A stretch of DNA of 34,574 nucleotides from SIG636 sp045537905 (GCA_045537905.1 JAZSQJ010000044.1:1-34574); one strand, 5' to 3'. Positions 16,736 to 24,736 are shown, counted from the first letter of the stretch. Notes: generated by a model from the letters alone, not told the origin. Numbers and translations are program-made.

Positions 16736-17965
16736 ATGGATAACATAATCGGACTTTACGGCGGCACCTTTGACCCGCCACATCTGGCGCATCTTTCCGT
16801 AGCCAAGGCGTTTTTAAGCCAGTTTGACAGGGCAAGCCTTGTAATAATGCCCTGTCTCATCCCACCCCACAAAACAAGGAAAACAGGCGGTGCGGAGGCT
16901 ATTCAAAGGCTGGCTATGGCAAGGGCGTGCTTCGGCTCATTGCCAAGGACAAGCGTATCCGACTTTGAGATAACAAAGGAGGGCACCAGCTACACCTATC
17001 TTACCGTACAGCACCTTTTGGAGACAAACGGAGATGCAAAAATCTGCCTTATAATGGGGCAGGACAACCTTGAGATAATGGAAAGCTGGCGTGAGTACAG
17101 GTATCTTCTGGACACCTGTATCATAGCGGTAGCCCTCAGAGGGGACGAGGAGATAAGCCCCGTAGTGGAAAGCCTCAGGGCAAAATACGGTGCAGATATA
17201 AGGGTCTTGCATACGGAAAAAAGCCCCCTGTCCTCTACGGCAATAAGGCGGCTTGTTCGTTTCGGTCTGCCCTTTGACAGGGCTGTTACAAAGGAAGTTA
17301 GGGACTGTATAATCGGAGAGGGGTTGTATTCTATGACCGACACCGCAATACCTATCAGGGAAATATACGATTATATCAAGCTTCTGTCACCCCGTAGGCT
17401 AAGCCATACCTACGGCGTGGAAAAGGCGGCAATAATGCTTGCCAACAACCATTATCCCACTCTTGACAGGGTGCTGGTAAGTGCGGCGGCACTGTTGCAC
17501 GACTGTACCAAGGAAAAGGACGCAGAGGGTCACAAGGAAATAGCCGAAAAGTACGGCGTGGTTTTTGACGAAATAACCGCCTGCACCGTTAAGCTGCAGC
17601 ACGCAGTAACGGGTGCGGCAATAGCGGAGAGGGAGTTTGGTCTGCCCGAGGCGGCAAGGGCAATTCTCACCCATACCACTGCGGCGGCAGATATGGACCC
17701 ACTGCAAAAAATAATATATATGGCTGATTTTATTGAGGAAAACAGGAAGGACGAGCTTTGTCTTGCCGTAAAACGGTATTATTTTGACCGCCTTAAGGAG
17801 GACAGAGCAAGGGCTTTGGACAAAACCCTTCTTTTTGCGTTGGAGGAGGGCATAAAGGTCCTGGAGCAGGAATGTAAAACGGTGCATCCGCATACACTTG
17901 AAGCAAGAAATTTCATAAAGGAGTGTCTTGCGGATGAAAATGATAGTTGGAGGACTGAGCAATAA
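16736..17965 (+). CDS. nadD: NadD-YqeK fusion: NaMN adenylyltransferase + HD-domain Ap4A hydrolase
   Basis: A single 409-residue reading frame joins two proteins that are adjacent genes in Bacillus. Residues 1-198 are nicotinate-mononucleotide adenylyltransferase, with GGTFDPPHLAH at 9-19 and SSTAIRR at 166-172; it makes deamido-NAD. Residues about 205-395 are a YqeK-type HD domain with metal ligands His224, His255-Asp256, His289, His313 and Asp331 (ADFIEENR); YqeK proteins hydrolyse Ap4A symmetrically. Both halves look intact, and no stop or internal ribosome binding site separates them. No clear Shine-Dalgarno precedes the ATG at 16736. It overlaps the LCP gene by 32 bases. Confidence 0.93.
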   Translation: MDNIIGLYGGTFDPPHLAHLSVAKAFLSQFDRASLVIMPCLIPPHKTRKTGGAEAIQRLAMARACFGSLPRTSVSDFEITKEGTSYTYLTVQHLLETNGDAKICLIMGQDNLEIMESWREYRYLLDTCIIAVALRGDEEISPVVESLRAKYGADIRVLHTEKSPLSSTAIRRLVRFGLPFDRAVTKEVRDCIIGEGLYSMTDTAIPIREIYDYIKLLSPRRLSHTYGVEKAAIMLANNHYPTLDRVLVSAAALLHDCTKEKDAEGHKEIAEKYGVVFDEITACTVKLQHAVTGAAIAEREFGLPEAARAILTHTTAAADMDPLQKIIYMADFIEENRKDELCLAVKRYYFDRLKEDRARALDKTLLFALEEGIKVLEQECKTVHPHTLEARNFIKECLADENDSWRTEQ

Positions 17966-19031
17966 AACAAGGATAGGCGCCGTGTGTATGACCTTGCTGT
18001 TGCTGGCATCGGTTTTGACCCTTGCCACCGTTGCCTACCAAAAAAGCAGACAGGGCGGTGCAGACACCGGCTCCTATCTGTATCAGGTCTACGGTGAGCA
18101 AAGCGGCGAGACGGAAAAGGGAGATAAGCAGGACAGCACCCATACCGTGCTGGTTTTGGGTAAGGACTTTGACAGCAACCGTACCGACGCCATAATATGC
18201 GTAGCCTTTAAGGGGGACGGCAGTATCTCCACCCTGCAGATACCGAGGGACACCTACGCCGAGGACGGTGACTACAAGGGCAGGATAAACGGTCTGTTGC
18301 CCAGATACCGTGCCGAGGCTATGGATAAAGGTGATACCGACCCTACCCATAGTGCTATCCATAAACTAATGGAAAAGCTCCGTTCAGACCTTGGCATAAA
18401 ATGTGACAGCTATCTGTTTATGGACAGTAAGGCGGTTGCCGCCGTTACCGATGCCCTTGGGGGCGTAACGGTGGAGATACCTGCCGATATAGATTACACC
18501 GACAAGGACAGGGAGATTGATTTACACCTTAAGGCAGGCAGACAAAGCCTTGACGGGGCTACTGCCTCCCAGTTCGTAAGGTACCGCCAAGGGTATCTGC
18601 AGTCGGATATGGGTAGACTTAACGCTCAAAAGCTTTTCGTGGCGGCACTGCTTGACAAGCTGCAGAACACGTCCTCCCTCAGCACGGCGGTAAGCCTTGC
18701 CGCTGCTATGGCAGACTATATTAAAACCGACCTTAACGCCGAGGATATTACAAAGCTTACCGCGAGCCTTTGTATGGCAAAGCCCGAGGAGGTGCTTATG
18801 TACACCCTGCCCGGGGATGGGGTTAAGCTTGGCAGCGGCAGCTACTACGGGGTCTTTGCCGACAAGCTGTGCGAGATACTTGAAAAGGGCTTTGATATCA
18901 AGGCAGAGCCAAACGGTCTTACGGTACAAAGCTTTTCAGGCAGCGGCGGCTACAGAGACACCGAGGGAGTAAGCCTTGCCACCCTTCTTGAAAAGGGTAT
19001 GGCAATCCCCGTATATTCAGATAAAAAATAA
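17934..19031 (+). CDS. LytR-CpsA-Psr (LCP) family glycopolymer ligase
   Basis: A 365-residue membrane-anchored enzyme with one N-terminal transmembrane helix (about residues 13-34) and an extracellular LCP domain. LCP enzymes transfer wall teichoic acid or capsule-like polymers from lipid carrier to peptidoglycan. Conserved parts are VLVLGKD, the Arg-Thr-Asp in NRTDAIICVAF, LQIPRDTY, GRINGLL and the arginine pair in FVRYRQG. The ATG at 17934 is chosen because GGAG lies 10 bases upstream; a TTG at 17928 is too close. The order nadD/yqeK-LCP-rsfS is common in Clostridia. Confidence 0.9.
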   Translation: MKMIVGGLSNKTRIGAVCMTLLLLASVLTLATVAYQKSRQGGADTGSYLYQVYGEQSGETEKGDKQDSTHTVLVLGKDFDSNRTDAIICVAFKGDGSISTLQIPRDTYAEDGDYKGRINGLLPRYRAEAMDKGDTDPTHSAIHKLMEKLRSDLGIKCDSYLFMDSKAVAAVTDALGGVTVEIPADIDYTDKDREIDLHLKAGRQSLDGATASQFVRYRQGYLQSDMGRLNAQKLFVAALLDKLQNTSSLSTAVSLAAAMADYIKTDLNAEDITKLTASLCMAKPEEVLMYTLPGDGVKLGSGSYYGVFADKLCEILEKGFDIKAEPNGLTVQSFSGSGGYRDTEGVSLATLLEKGMAIPVYSDKK

Positions 19032-19070
19032 CTTATATAAAAAGTGTTCTTAAAGAAAGGACTGGCAAAA

Positions 19071-19433
19071 ATGACAGAAAAAAACCAAGCCGCCCTTGCG
19101 GCAGAAATCGCAAAAATTGCAGAACAGGCTCTTGAGGACAAAAAGGGTATGGACGTAACCGTGCTTTCCGTGGCAAGTCAGACCGTACTGGCAGACTATT
19201 TCGTTATAGCAACGGGCTCGGTAAACACCCACGTAAAGGCACTGGCAGAGGAAGTTGAGTTTAAGCTTAAGCAGGCAGGTCACGAGTGCGGCCATATAGA
19301 GGGTCACGGTGATTGGGTGCTTATGGACTACCACTCTGTAATAGTTCACGTGTTCACAAAGACGGCAAGAGAGTTCTATAAGCTGGAAAAGCTGTGGGAC
19401 GGTGCAGAGGCAGTTGCCATTGACGAAGAATAA
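19071..19433 (+). CDS. rsfS: Ribosome silencing factor RsfS
   Basis: A 120-residue protein of the RsfS/Iojap family, which binds ribosomal protein L14 and blocks subunit joining when nutrients are short. The diagnostic block runs from DYFVIATGSVNTHVKALAEE through EGHGDWVLMDYHSVIVHVF. The ATG at 19071 has AAAGGA 9 bases upstream; codons upstream of it have no support. It lies between the LCP gene and leuS. Confidence 0.95.
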   Translation: MTEKNQAALAAEIAKIAEQALEDKKGMDVTVLSVASQTVLADYFVIATGSVNTHVKALAEEVEFKLKQAGHECGHIEGHGDWVLMDYHSVIVHVFTKTAREFYKLEKLWDGAEAVAIDEE

Positions 19434-19460
19434 ATATAGCTTGAAAGGATAAATCAAAAA

Positions 19461-21860
19461 ATGAAGTATCAGCACAAGGACATAGAAAAAAAGTGGCAGG
19501 ACCGTTGGGACGAAGCCAAGGCCTTTGCCGCAACTAACGATAAAACCAAGCCTAAGTATTACGCATTGGTTGAGTTTCCTTATCCCTCGGGCGCAGGTCT
19601 CCACGTAGGTCATCCCCGTCCCTACACCGCTTTGGACATCGTTTCCAGAAAACGCCGTATGGAGGGCTGGAACGTGCTTTACCCTATGGGCTGGGACGCA
19701 TTCGGTCTGCCCACGGAAAACTACGCTATAAAGAACAAGATGCATCCCCGTACCGTTACCGAAAACAACGTCGCCCGTTTTAAGGGTCAGCTTAAGGCGT
19801 TGGGTCTTGCCTTTGACTGGGACAGAGAGATAAACACCACCGACGAAAAGTATTATAAGTGGACCCAGTGGATATTCCTTCAGCTTTTCAAAAAGGGTCT
19901 TGCCTATAAAAAAGAGATGAACGTAAACTGGTGTACCTCCTGTAAGGTAGTGCTTGCCAACGAGGAGGTTGTTTCGGGCAAGTGTGAGCGTTGCGGTGCC
20001 GACGTTGTCCGCAAGGCAAAAAGCCAGTGGATGCTTAAGATAACCGAGTACGCTGACAGACTGGTTGACGACCTTGACACCGTTGATTATATCGAGCGTG
20101 TTAAGCTGGCAGAGCGTAACTGGATAGGCCGTTCCTACGGCGCAGAGGTTAACTTTGAGACCTCCAAGGGTGACAAGCTTAAGGTGTTTACCACCAGACC
20201 CGACACCCTTTACGGCGCTACCTATATGGTAATAGCTCCCGAGCATCCTTATATCGAAAGCTGGAAGGACTCTCTTGCCAACTACGACGAAATAATCGCC
20301 TACAGAGAAGCCGCCGCAAGAAAGAGCGACTTTGAGCGTACCGAGATGGCTAAGGAAAAAACGGGCGTTAAGCTGGAGGGTGTTACCGCCATTAACCCCC
20401 TTACGAGTAAGGAAATACCCATCTTCGTTTCCGACTACGTACTTATCACCTACGGTACGGGTGCAATAATGGCAGTACCTGCCCACGACACCCGTGACTT
20501 TGAGTTTGCTAAGGTGTTCGGTCTGCCCATTATCGAGGTTGTTGCAGGGGGCAACGTAGAGGAGGAAGCCTTTACAGACGTAGAAACGGGCATTATGGTA
20601 AACAGCGGTATCCTTAACGGTCTTGAGGTTAAGGATGCTAAGCTTAAGATTATAGAATACCTTGAGGAAAAGGGCATAGGTACCAAGAAGGTAAACTACA
20701 AGCTTCGTGACTGGGTATTCTCCCGTCAGCGTTACTGGGGTGAGCCTATTCCGCTCGTATGGTGCGACTGCTGCGGCTGGCAGCCCCTGCCTGAGAGCCA
20801 GCTGCCCCTGACCCTTCCCGAGGTTGAAAGCTACGAGCCTACCGATAACGGTGAGTCTCCTCTTGCCAATATGACCGAGTGGGTAAACACCACCTGCCCC
20901 AAGTGCGGCGGCCCCGCCAAGAGGGAAACCGACACGATGCCTCAGTGGGCAGGCTCCTCCTGGTACTTCCTCAGATACTGCGACCCCAACAACGACGAGG
21001 CCTTTGCCTCCAAGGAAGCTCTTGAGTACTGGATGCCCGTTGACTGGTACAACGGCGGTATGGAGCACGCAACCCTCCATCTGCTTTACTCCCGTTTCTG
21101 GGCAAAGGTGCTTTATGACCTGGGCTACATCTCCTGTCCCGAGCCTTATCTTAAGCGTACCTCCCACGGTATGATTCTGGGCGAGGACGGCGAAAAGATG
21201 TCCAAGTCCCGCGGCAACGTTGTAAATCCCGACCACGTTATAGAAGAGTTTGGCGCAGACACTATGCGTGTTTACGAAATGTTTATAGGCGACTTTGAAA
21301 AGAGCGCCCCCTGGTCTACCGACAGCGTAAAGGGCTGCCGCCGTTTCCTTGACCGTTTTGCCGCCCTTACCGATATGGTTAAGCCCGGCATTGACGCAGA
21401 GCTGGAGAAAACCCTGCATAAGACTATAAAGAAGGTTACCTCCGATATCGAGGCGATGAAGTTCAACACCGCAATCGCCGCAATGATGAGCCTGCTTAAC
21501 GATATATACAAGGCAGGCGGCGCAGATAAGGAAACTCTTAAAACCTTCTGTCTGCTCCTTTGCCCCTTCGCTCCCCATATCGCAGAGGAGTGCTATGAGC
21601 TTCTTGGCGGTAAGGGTCTTGCGTCCCTTGCAAAGTGGCCCGTATACGACGAGGAAAAGGTTAAGGATAACAGCATAGAGATCCCCGTTTCCGTAATGGG
21701 CAAGTTTGTTGCTACCGTTACCGTTCCCGCCCTTGCCGACGAGGACAGCGTTTACGCTATGGCCCTTGCCAACGAAAAGGTTGCCCAGAGAATAGAGGGT
21801 AAGGAAGTGTTTAAGAGGATTTACAAGGCAGGTAAGATGCTCAACCTCCTTTGTAAGTAA
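19461..21860 (+). CDS. leuS: Leucyl-tRNA synthetase
   Basis: A class I aminoacyl-tRNA synthetase of 799 residues, typical bacterial length. The HIGH-type motif is HVGH at 48-51 and the KMSKS loop is at 579-583. The CP1 editing domain is present (FTTRPDTLYGATYMVIAPEHP, GTGAIMAVPAHD), a Cys-rich zinc-type insertion occurs as CDCC plus CPKC, and the C-terminal anticodon-binding and LeuRS-specific domains end in KMLNLLCK. AAAGGA precedes the ATG. It is the last gene of the plus-strand housekeeping run; its stop codon lies at the edge of a 92-bp repeat that carries a terminator. Confidence 0.98.
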   Translation: MKYQHKDIEKKWQDRWDEAKAFAATNDKTKPKYYALVEFPYPSGAGLHVGHPRPYTALDIVSRKRRMEGWNVLYPMGWDAFGLPTENYAIKNKMHPRTVTENNVARFKGQLKALGLAFDWDREINTTDEKYYKWTQWIFLQLFKKGLAYKKEMNVNWCTSCKVVLANEEVVSGKCERCGADVVRKAKSQWMLKITEYADRLVDDLDTVDYIERVKLAERNWIGRSYGAEVNFETSKGDKLKVFTTRPDTLYGATYMVIAPEHPYIESWKDSLANYDEIIAYREAAARKSDFERTEMAKEKTGVKLEGVTAINPLTSKEIPIFVSDYVLITYGTGAIMAVPAHDTRDFEFAKVFGLPIIEVVAGGNVEEEAFTDVETGIMVNSGILNGLEVKDAKLKIIEYLEEKGIGTKKVNYKLRDWVFSRQRYWGEPIPLVWCDCCGWQPLPESQLPLTLPEVESYEPTDNGESPLANMTEWVNTTCPKCGGPAKRETDTMPQWAGSSWYFLRYCDPNNDEAFASKEALEYWMPVDWYNGGMEHATLHLLYSRFWAKVLYDLGYISCPEPYLKRTSHGMILGEDGEKMSKSRGNVVNPDHVIEEFGADTMRVYEMFIGDFEKSAPWSTDSVKGCRRFLDRFAALTDMVKPGIDAELEKTLHKTIKKVTSDIEAMKFNTAIAAMMSLLNDIYKAGGADKETLKTFCLLLCPFAPHIAEECYELLGGKGLASLAKWPVYDEEKVKDNSIEIPVSVMGKFVATVTVPALADEDSVYAMALANEKVAQRIEGKEVFKRIYKAGKMLNLLCK

Positions 21861-21950
21861 ACGGTAAAAACAGTCCGGACCACGGAAAAAGAATTAAATA
21901 ATTAATCGTAGAAAAAGTGGCAATAAGCCACTTTTTCTTATCTATACTAT
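21859..21950 (+). repeat. 92-bp direct repeat, copy 1
   Basis: It starts at the leuS stop codon and matches 22053-22144 at 86 of 92 positions without gaps. Each copy contains a terminator hairpin in its second half. The two copies are 194 bases apart and bracket a palindromic element. Confidence 0.9.
21911..21937 (+). terminator. Intrinsic terminator after leuS, probably bidirectional
   Basis: A perfect 11-bp stem, GAAAAAGTGGC with GCCACTTTTTC around the loop AATAA, then TTATC. The A-tract on one side and the T-tract on the other let it act from both directions. Confidence 0.85.
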
Positions 21951-21959
21951 ATTTTCCGC

Positions 21960-22020
21960 TTTGGACGAGCTTCACCTCGCAGTACTAAGTACAGCTTCGG
22001 TTCAGTTCGCCCAATCCAAA
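21960..22020. repeat. REP-like palindromic element, copy 1
   Basis: An imperfect palindrome bounded by TTTGGA (21960-21965) and TCCAAA (22015-22020), with the core CGCAGTACTAAGTACAG, whose GTACT/AGTAC arms pair around one A. The same 17-base core and similar flanks (GACGA...CTCG upstream; CGGTTC downstream) recur at 34499-34553. It is intergenic and has no coding potential that I would accept. Confidence 0.8.
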
Positions 22021-22052
22021 CAGTTTTTCCTCGTTTAGGGCAAGGTTTAATC

Positions 22053-22144
22053 AAACGGTAAAAACAGTCCGGACCGCAGAAAAAGAAATAAATAATTAAT
22101 CGTAGAAGAAGTGGCAATAAGCCACTTTTTCTTATCCATATTAT
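22053..22144 (+). repeat. 92-bp direct repeat, copy 2
   Basis: Second copy of the repeat at 21859-21950, with six substitutions and no gaps. Four of them are outside the hairpin ends and one turns an A-T pair of the stem into a G-T pair. Confidence 0.9.
22105..22131 (+). terminator. Terminator hairpin in repeat copy 2
   Basis: The stem GAAGAAGTGGC pairs with GCCACTTTTTC around AATAA, with one G-T pair, followed by TTATCC. It is a duplicate of the leuS terminator 194 bases earlier. Confidence 0.7.
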
Positions 22145-22203
22145 GTATTTGGTTTTTATCCTCCGCCGCATAACACGTTAAACCGACGTAATGGTTGTTG
22201 ATG

Positions 22204-22250
22204 AAACGGGACGGTTATTTTGTAGGGACAAACCGTCCTCGACGGTCCTA
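22204..22250 (+). repeat. GTAGGGAC palindromic repeat, copy 1
   Basis: A 47-base unit that starts AAACGGGACGGTTA and contains GTAGGGAC, then CCGTC/GACGG arms around a 3-base loop, ending GGTCC. It matches 22473-22519 at 42 of 47 positions. Confidence 0.8.
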
Positions 22251-22368
22251 AACAAAACGGGTAAATACCACCCACCGCTTTTAACAAAAACACCTTACGG
22301 AATGTTTCGCAACAGATTTGATGATATGTATTGTCGTTTTGGGTTACGCCTCGTATATATGCTACGCT

Positions 22369-22397
22369 TAGGACCGTCGGGGACGCCGGTCCCTACA
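22369..22397 (-). repeat. GTAGGGAC palindromic repeat, copy 2 (inverted, partial)
   Basis: The reverse complement reads TGTAGGGACCGGCG followed by TCCCCGACGGTCCTA, the same core as copies 1 and 3 but in opposite orientation and without the AAACGGGACGG part. Confidence 0.75.
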
Positions 22398-22472
22398 CGG
22401 TGCAAAATCTTACGCCCCATCAAAACCGCAACACCGTGGTAACGAATATAGACAACGCCACAAATTATGATT

Positions 22473-22519
22473 AAACGGGACGGTTAAAATGTAGGGACAA
22501 ACCGTCCCCGACGGTCCTT
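22473..22519 (+). repeat. GTAGGGAC palindromic repeat, copy 3
   Basis: Same unit as 22204-22250 with five substitutions. Together the three copies occupy an otherwise featureless stretch (22145-22582) in which I see no gene. Confidence 0.8.
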
Positions 22520-22582
22520 AACCAAGGACCCTGTACAAACAATTGCATAGCGGTATTACGTATCGGTTAAGCCTGGGTAAAC

Positions 22583-22690
22583 GTGTAAACAATCCTCCCG
22601 AACAAAGTGTAAACAATCCTCCCGAACAAAGTGTAAATAATCCTCCCGAACAAAGTGTAAATAATCCTCCCGAACGAAGTGTAAATAATT
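22583..22690 (+). repeat. 24-bp tandem array (4 full units + half unit)
   Basis: Units start at 22583, 22607, 22631, 22655 and 22679 (partial). Each begins GTGTAAA(C/T)AAT and continues CCTCCCGAACAAA. The first two units read TAAAC and the later ones TAAAT; the fourth has one further change (GAACGAA). The array stops four bases before the -35 box of the next promoter, so it could be an iterated protein-binding site. Confidence 0.92.
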
Positions 22691-22693
22691 TCC

Positions 22694-22722
22694 TTGTATA
22701 TTCCGCCTCTGTCTGCTATAAT
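22694..22722 (+). promoter_or_regulatory. Extended -10 promoter of the membrane protein gene
   Basis: TTGTAT (22694-22699), 17-base spacer and TATAAT (22717-22722), with TGC directly before the -10 box (extended -10). The predicted start is near 22729, about 22 bases before the gene. Confidence 0.75.
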
Positions 22723-22750
22723 ATATGTATTAATAGAAGGAAGAAAAGCT

Positions 22751-23413
22751 ATGAAAACAAAAAAACTGACCGTGGCGTTTATCCTTGCCCAGCTTGTTTT
22801 ATATATATTGATACTGACCCTGGAGGGTAAGGCTTTAAGGCTTTCCGAGTTTGGCTCTATCGCCCTTTGCTTGCTGTTTACCCTGATAGTAAAGGGCAAA
22901 ACCAAATATTTGTTACCTCTTGCTATGGCGTTTACCCTCTCTGCCGACTTCTGTCTGGTAATCTGCTCGCCCGTCCGCCGTCTTGAGGGTATGCTGTTTT
23001 TCCTTTGCGTACAGGCTGTTTACGCCTTTATACTGCACGGGCAAATAAAGAAAAAAGCTTTAATTTGGTGCCGTGGGTGCATAAGCGTCCTTGCCGTAGC
23101 AATATGCCTTTTTGTTCTTGGTAAAAACACCGACGCCCTTGCTATGGTTTCCCTTTGCTACTATGCAAACCTTTTGTTTAATCTGGGTATGGCTTTTGCC
23201 TCCTTTAAGAAAAACGCCCTTTTCGCTATAGGACTTCTCTTGTTTTTGCTTTGTGACACGGTTATAGGTCTGCAGGTGGCAAGCGGTGGGTATCTGGACA
23301 TAGCTCGGGGAACGTTGATATACGGCATAATAAACGCTCCCGTAAACCTTGCGTGGACGTTCTATTTGCCCTCCCAGGTGCTGCTTGCTCTCAGCGATAA
23401 GGGAAAGCGCTGA
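22751..23413 (+). CDS. Polytopic membrane protein, possibly YhhN/lysoplasmalogenase-like
   Basis: A 220-residue protein made almost wholly of hydrophobic segments, about seven transmembrane helices. Conserved-looking parts are LPLAMAFTLSADFCLV (an acidic residue within a helix), the following FLCVQAVYAFILH, LLFLLCDTVIGLQVA, and a last segment ending FYLPSQVLLALS. The placing of two membrane-embedded aspartates and the final YxPxQ-like helix resembles the YhhN-like family, which includes lysoplasmalogenase, but the match is by eye and weak. The ATG at 22751 has AAGGA 9 bases upstream; an ATG at 22694 overlaps the promoter and is rejected. It stands alone between its own promoter and terminator. 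Confidence 0.8.
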   Translation: MKTKKLTVAFILAQLVLYILILTLEGKALRLSEFGSIALCLLFTLIVKGKTKYLLPLAMAFTLSADFCLVICSPVRRLEGMLFFLCVQAVYAFILHGQIKKKALIWCRGCISVLAVAICLFVLGKNTDALAMVSLCYYANLLFNLGMAFASFKKNALFAIGLLLFLLCDTVIGLQVASGGYLDIARGTLIYGIINAPVNLAWTFYLPSQVLLALSDKGKR

Positions 23414-23422
23414 TACGGTTAT

Positions 23423-23466
23423 AAACGCCTTTTGTTTTTATGCAAAGCAAGGGGCGTTTTTTGTTT
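23423..23466 (+). terminator. Intrinsic terminator of the membrane protein gene
   Basis: AAACGCCTTTTG pairs with CAAGGGGCGTTT (12 bp with two G-T pairs) around a 14-base loop, followed by TTTTTTG. Confidence 0.8.
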
Positions 23467-23508
23467 GAAATCACAATAAACCGCTTATGTTTCTGTTGAT
23501 TTTGGCAA

Positions 23509-23537
23509 TTGACTTTTGAAAAGATATGATATACAAT
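23509..23537 (+). promoter_or_regulatory. Probable promoter of the surface/pilus island
   Basis: TTGACT (23509-23514), 17-base spacer and TACAAT (23532-23537), leaving a leader of about 85 bases before the coiled-coil gene. It is the only good promoter match in the gap 23467-23627. Confidence 0.6.
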
Positions 23538-23627
23538 CTAATGTTAGGATAGAGTGCTTTGATGGAGTATTGTGTCCGATTACAGCTAAATTTAATATAA
23601 AGGTGTAATATAGCTAAGGATAGAACT

Positions 23628-24152
23628 ATGACGGAAAAAGATTTGAAAAAATTAAGCAGAATAGAATTGTTGGAGCTGCTGATTGAACAAACTGAGGAAA
23701 ACCAACAGCTTACCGAACAGCTGCGCTCCCTGCAGACCCAGTTGGCAAACAGGCGTATTACTATAGAGGAGTCCGGCTCTATTGCAGAGGCAAGTCTTAA
23801 GCTTAACGGTGTATTTGAGGCGGCACAGGCGGCGGCAGACGAATATCTTGCCAACGTACGCCGTGGAGTGGAGCGACAGGAGGACCTTGTAGCAAAGGCA
23901 GAGGAGCTGGCAAGGGTAAAGGTAACCCAGATGATAAGCGAGGCAGACGAGCGATGCCGTAAAATGGAGGACGAAACCGCAAGAAAGTGCGATGAGATGA
24001 CCCGTAAGGCAATGCGTGAGGCGGACTCTTACTGGGCGCAGGTATCCTCCAAGCTGGACTCCTATCTTAAACAGCATAGCGATTTGCGTAACCTGCTGAC
24101 GAGAGATTTTCCTGCAGTAGGCTCCTCGGGCTTTAAGGCGGATGAGGAATAA
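23628..24152 (+). CDS. Coiled-coil cytoplasmic protein of unknown function
   Basis: A 174-residue soluble protein with no signal peptide or membrane helix. It starts MTEKDLKKLSRIELLELLIEQ, followed by a Glu/Gln/Leu-rich coiled coil (about 18-42). Then comes a distinctive block, ESGSIAEASLKLNGVFEAAQ, and a long Ala/Glu/Arg heptad-rich helix to about residue 155. The make-up recalls DivIVA- or V-ATPase-E-like helical scaffolds, but I cannot name a family. ATG with AAGGA 7 bases upstream. Its stop overlaps the start of the signal peptidase gene (TAATG), so the two are coupled, which ties it to secretion of the island proteins. Role unknown; a polar or membrane-associated scaffold is one guess. 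Confidence 0.85.
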   Translation: MTEKDLKKLSRIELLELLIEQTEENQQLTEQLRSLQTQLANRRITIEESGSIAEASLKLNGVFEAAQAAADEYLANVRRGVERQEDLVAKAEELARVKVTQMISEADERCRKMEDETARKCDEMTRKAMREADSYWAQVSSKLDSYLKQHSDLRNLLTRDFPAVGSSGFKADEE

Positions 24153-24736
24153 TGGGCAAAATGAAAGACAAGGGCAAGCCTACGGTCAAAAGCATCGAGG
24201 CGGAGCTTAAGAGGGTAAAATACCGCAAGCGTTATCTGGCGGTAATCCGCAGCACCGTCTATGCACTGATAACGGTGGCGGCTGTGGCGGCGCTTATTGC
24301 AACGCTGTGGATGCCCGTACTGCAAATTCACGGCAATTCTATGGCACCCACCATGGAAAACGGAGATATACTTGTTTCCGTAAAGGGTAAGGAATTTAAT
24401 ACGGGGGACATAATTGCCTTTTATTATAATAATAAGATACTGGTAAAAAGGGTCATAGCCACCCCGGGTGACTGGGTGGATATGGACGAAAACGGCAACG
24501 TGTCGGTAAACGGCGTGCTTTTGGAGGAGCCCTACGTAAAAGACAAGGCCTACGGCGATTGCGACCTGGAGTTTCCCTATCAGGTGCCTGCCGCAAAGCT
24601 ATTTGTAATGGGCGACCAAAGAAGTGTGTCAAACGACTCCCGCAATAGCCAGCTTGGCTGCGTGGGGGACGATCAGATAGTCGGAAAGATAGTGTTCAGA
24701 GTATGGCCTCTGCCAAGCTTTGGCACTGTAGGATAA
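24152..24736 (+). CDS. lepB: Type I signal peptidase
   Basis: A 194-residue S26 signal peptidase with a basic cytoplasmic N-terminus, one transmembrane helix (about 35-53) and an external catalytic domain. The catalytic serine is Ser63 in GNSMAPTM and the general-base lysine is Lys99 in LVKRVIATPGD; the box E motif is GDQRSVSNDSR at 154-164, so the enzyme should be active. It removes signal peptides from secreted precursors. It lies between the coiled-coil gene and the giant surface protein gene, 15 bases before the latter. By analogy with pilus islands that carry their own signal peptidase, it may be dedicated to these substrates. Confidence 0.94.
   Translation: MGKMKDKGKPTVKSIEAELKRVKYRKRYLAVIRSTVYALITVAAVAALIATLWMPVLQIHGNSMAPTMENGDILVSVKGKEFNTGDIIAFYYNNKILVKRVIATPGDWVDMDENGNVSVNGVLLEEPYVKDKAYGDCDLEFPYQVPAAKLFVMGDQRSVSNDSRNSQLGCVGDDQIVGKIVFRVWPLPSFGTVG

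Noticed and set aside
19050..21578. Long open frame of 842 codons opposite rsfS-leuS
   Set aside because: Antisense shadow of leuS and rsfS, with no ribosome binding site and no recognisable domain.
21947..22442. Short open frames in the repeat region (minus 21947-22171, plus 22191-22442)
   Set aside because: They are built from the palindromes and the 92-bp repeat, have no ribosome binding sites and no family features.
22583..22690. CRISPR array
   Set aside because: The 24-bp units are directly adjacent with no spacers and no cas genes are near.
22694..22750. N-terminal extension of the membrane protein
   Set aside because: It would start inside the promoter; the ATG at 22751 has a good ribosome binding site and a normal first membrane helix.
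22543..22830. Open frame with a repeated VNNPPEQS peptide
   Set aside because: It is the translation of the 24-bp tandem array, lacks a ribosome binding site, and runs across the promoter and into the true membrane protein gene in another frame.
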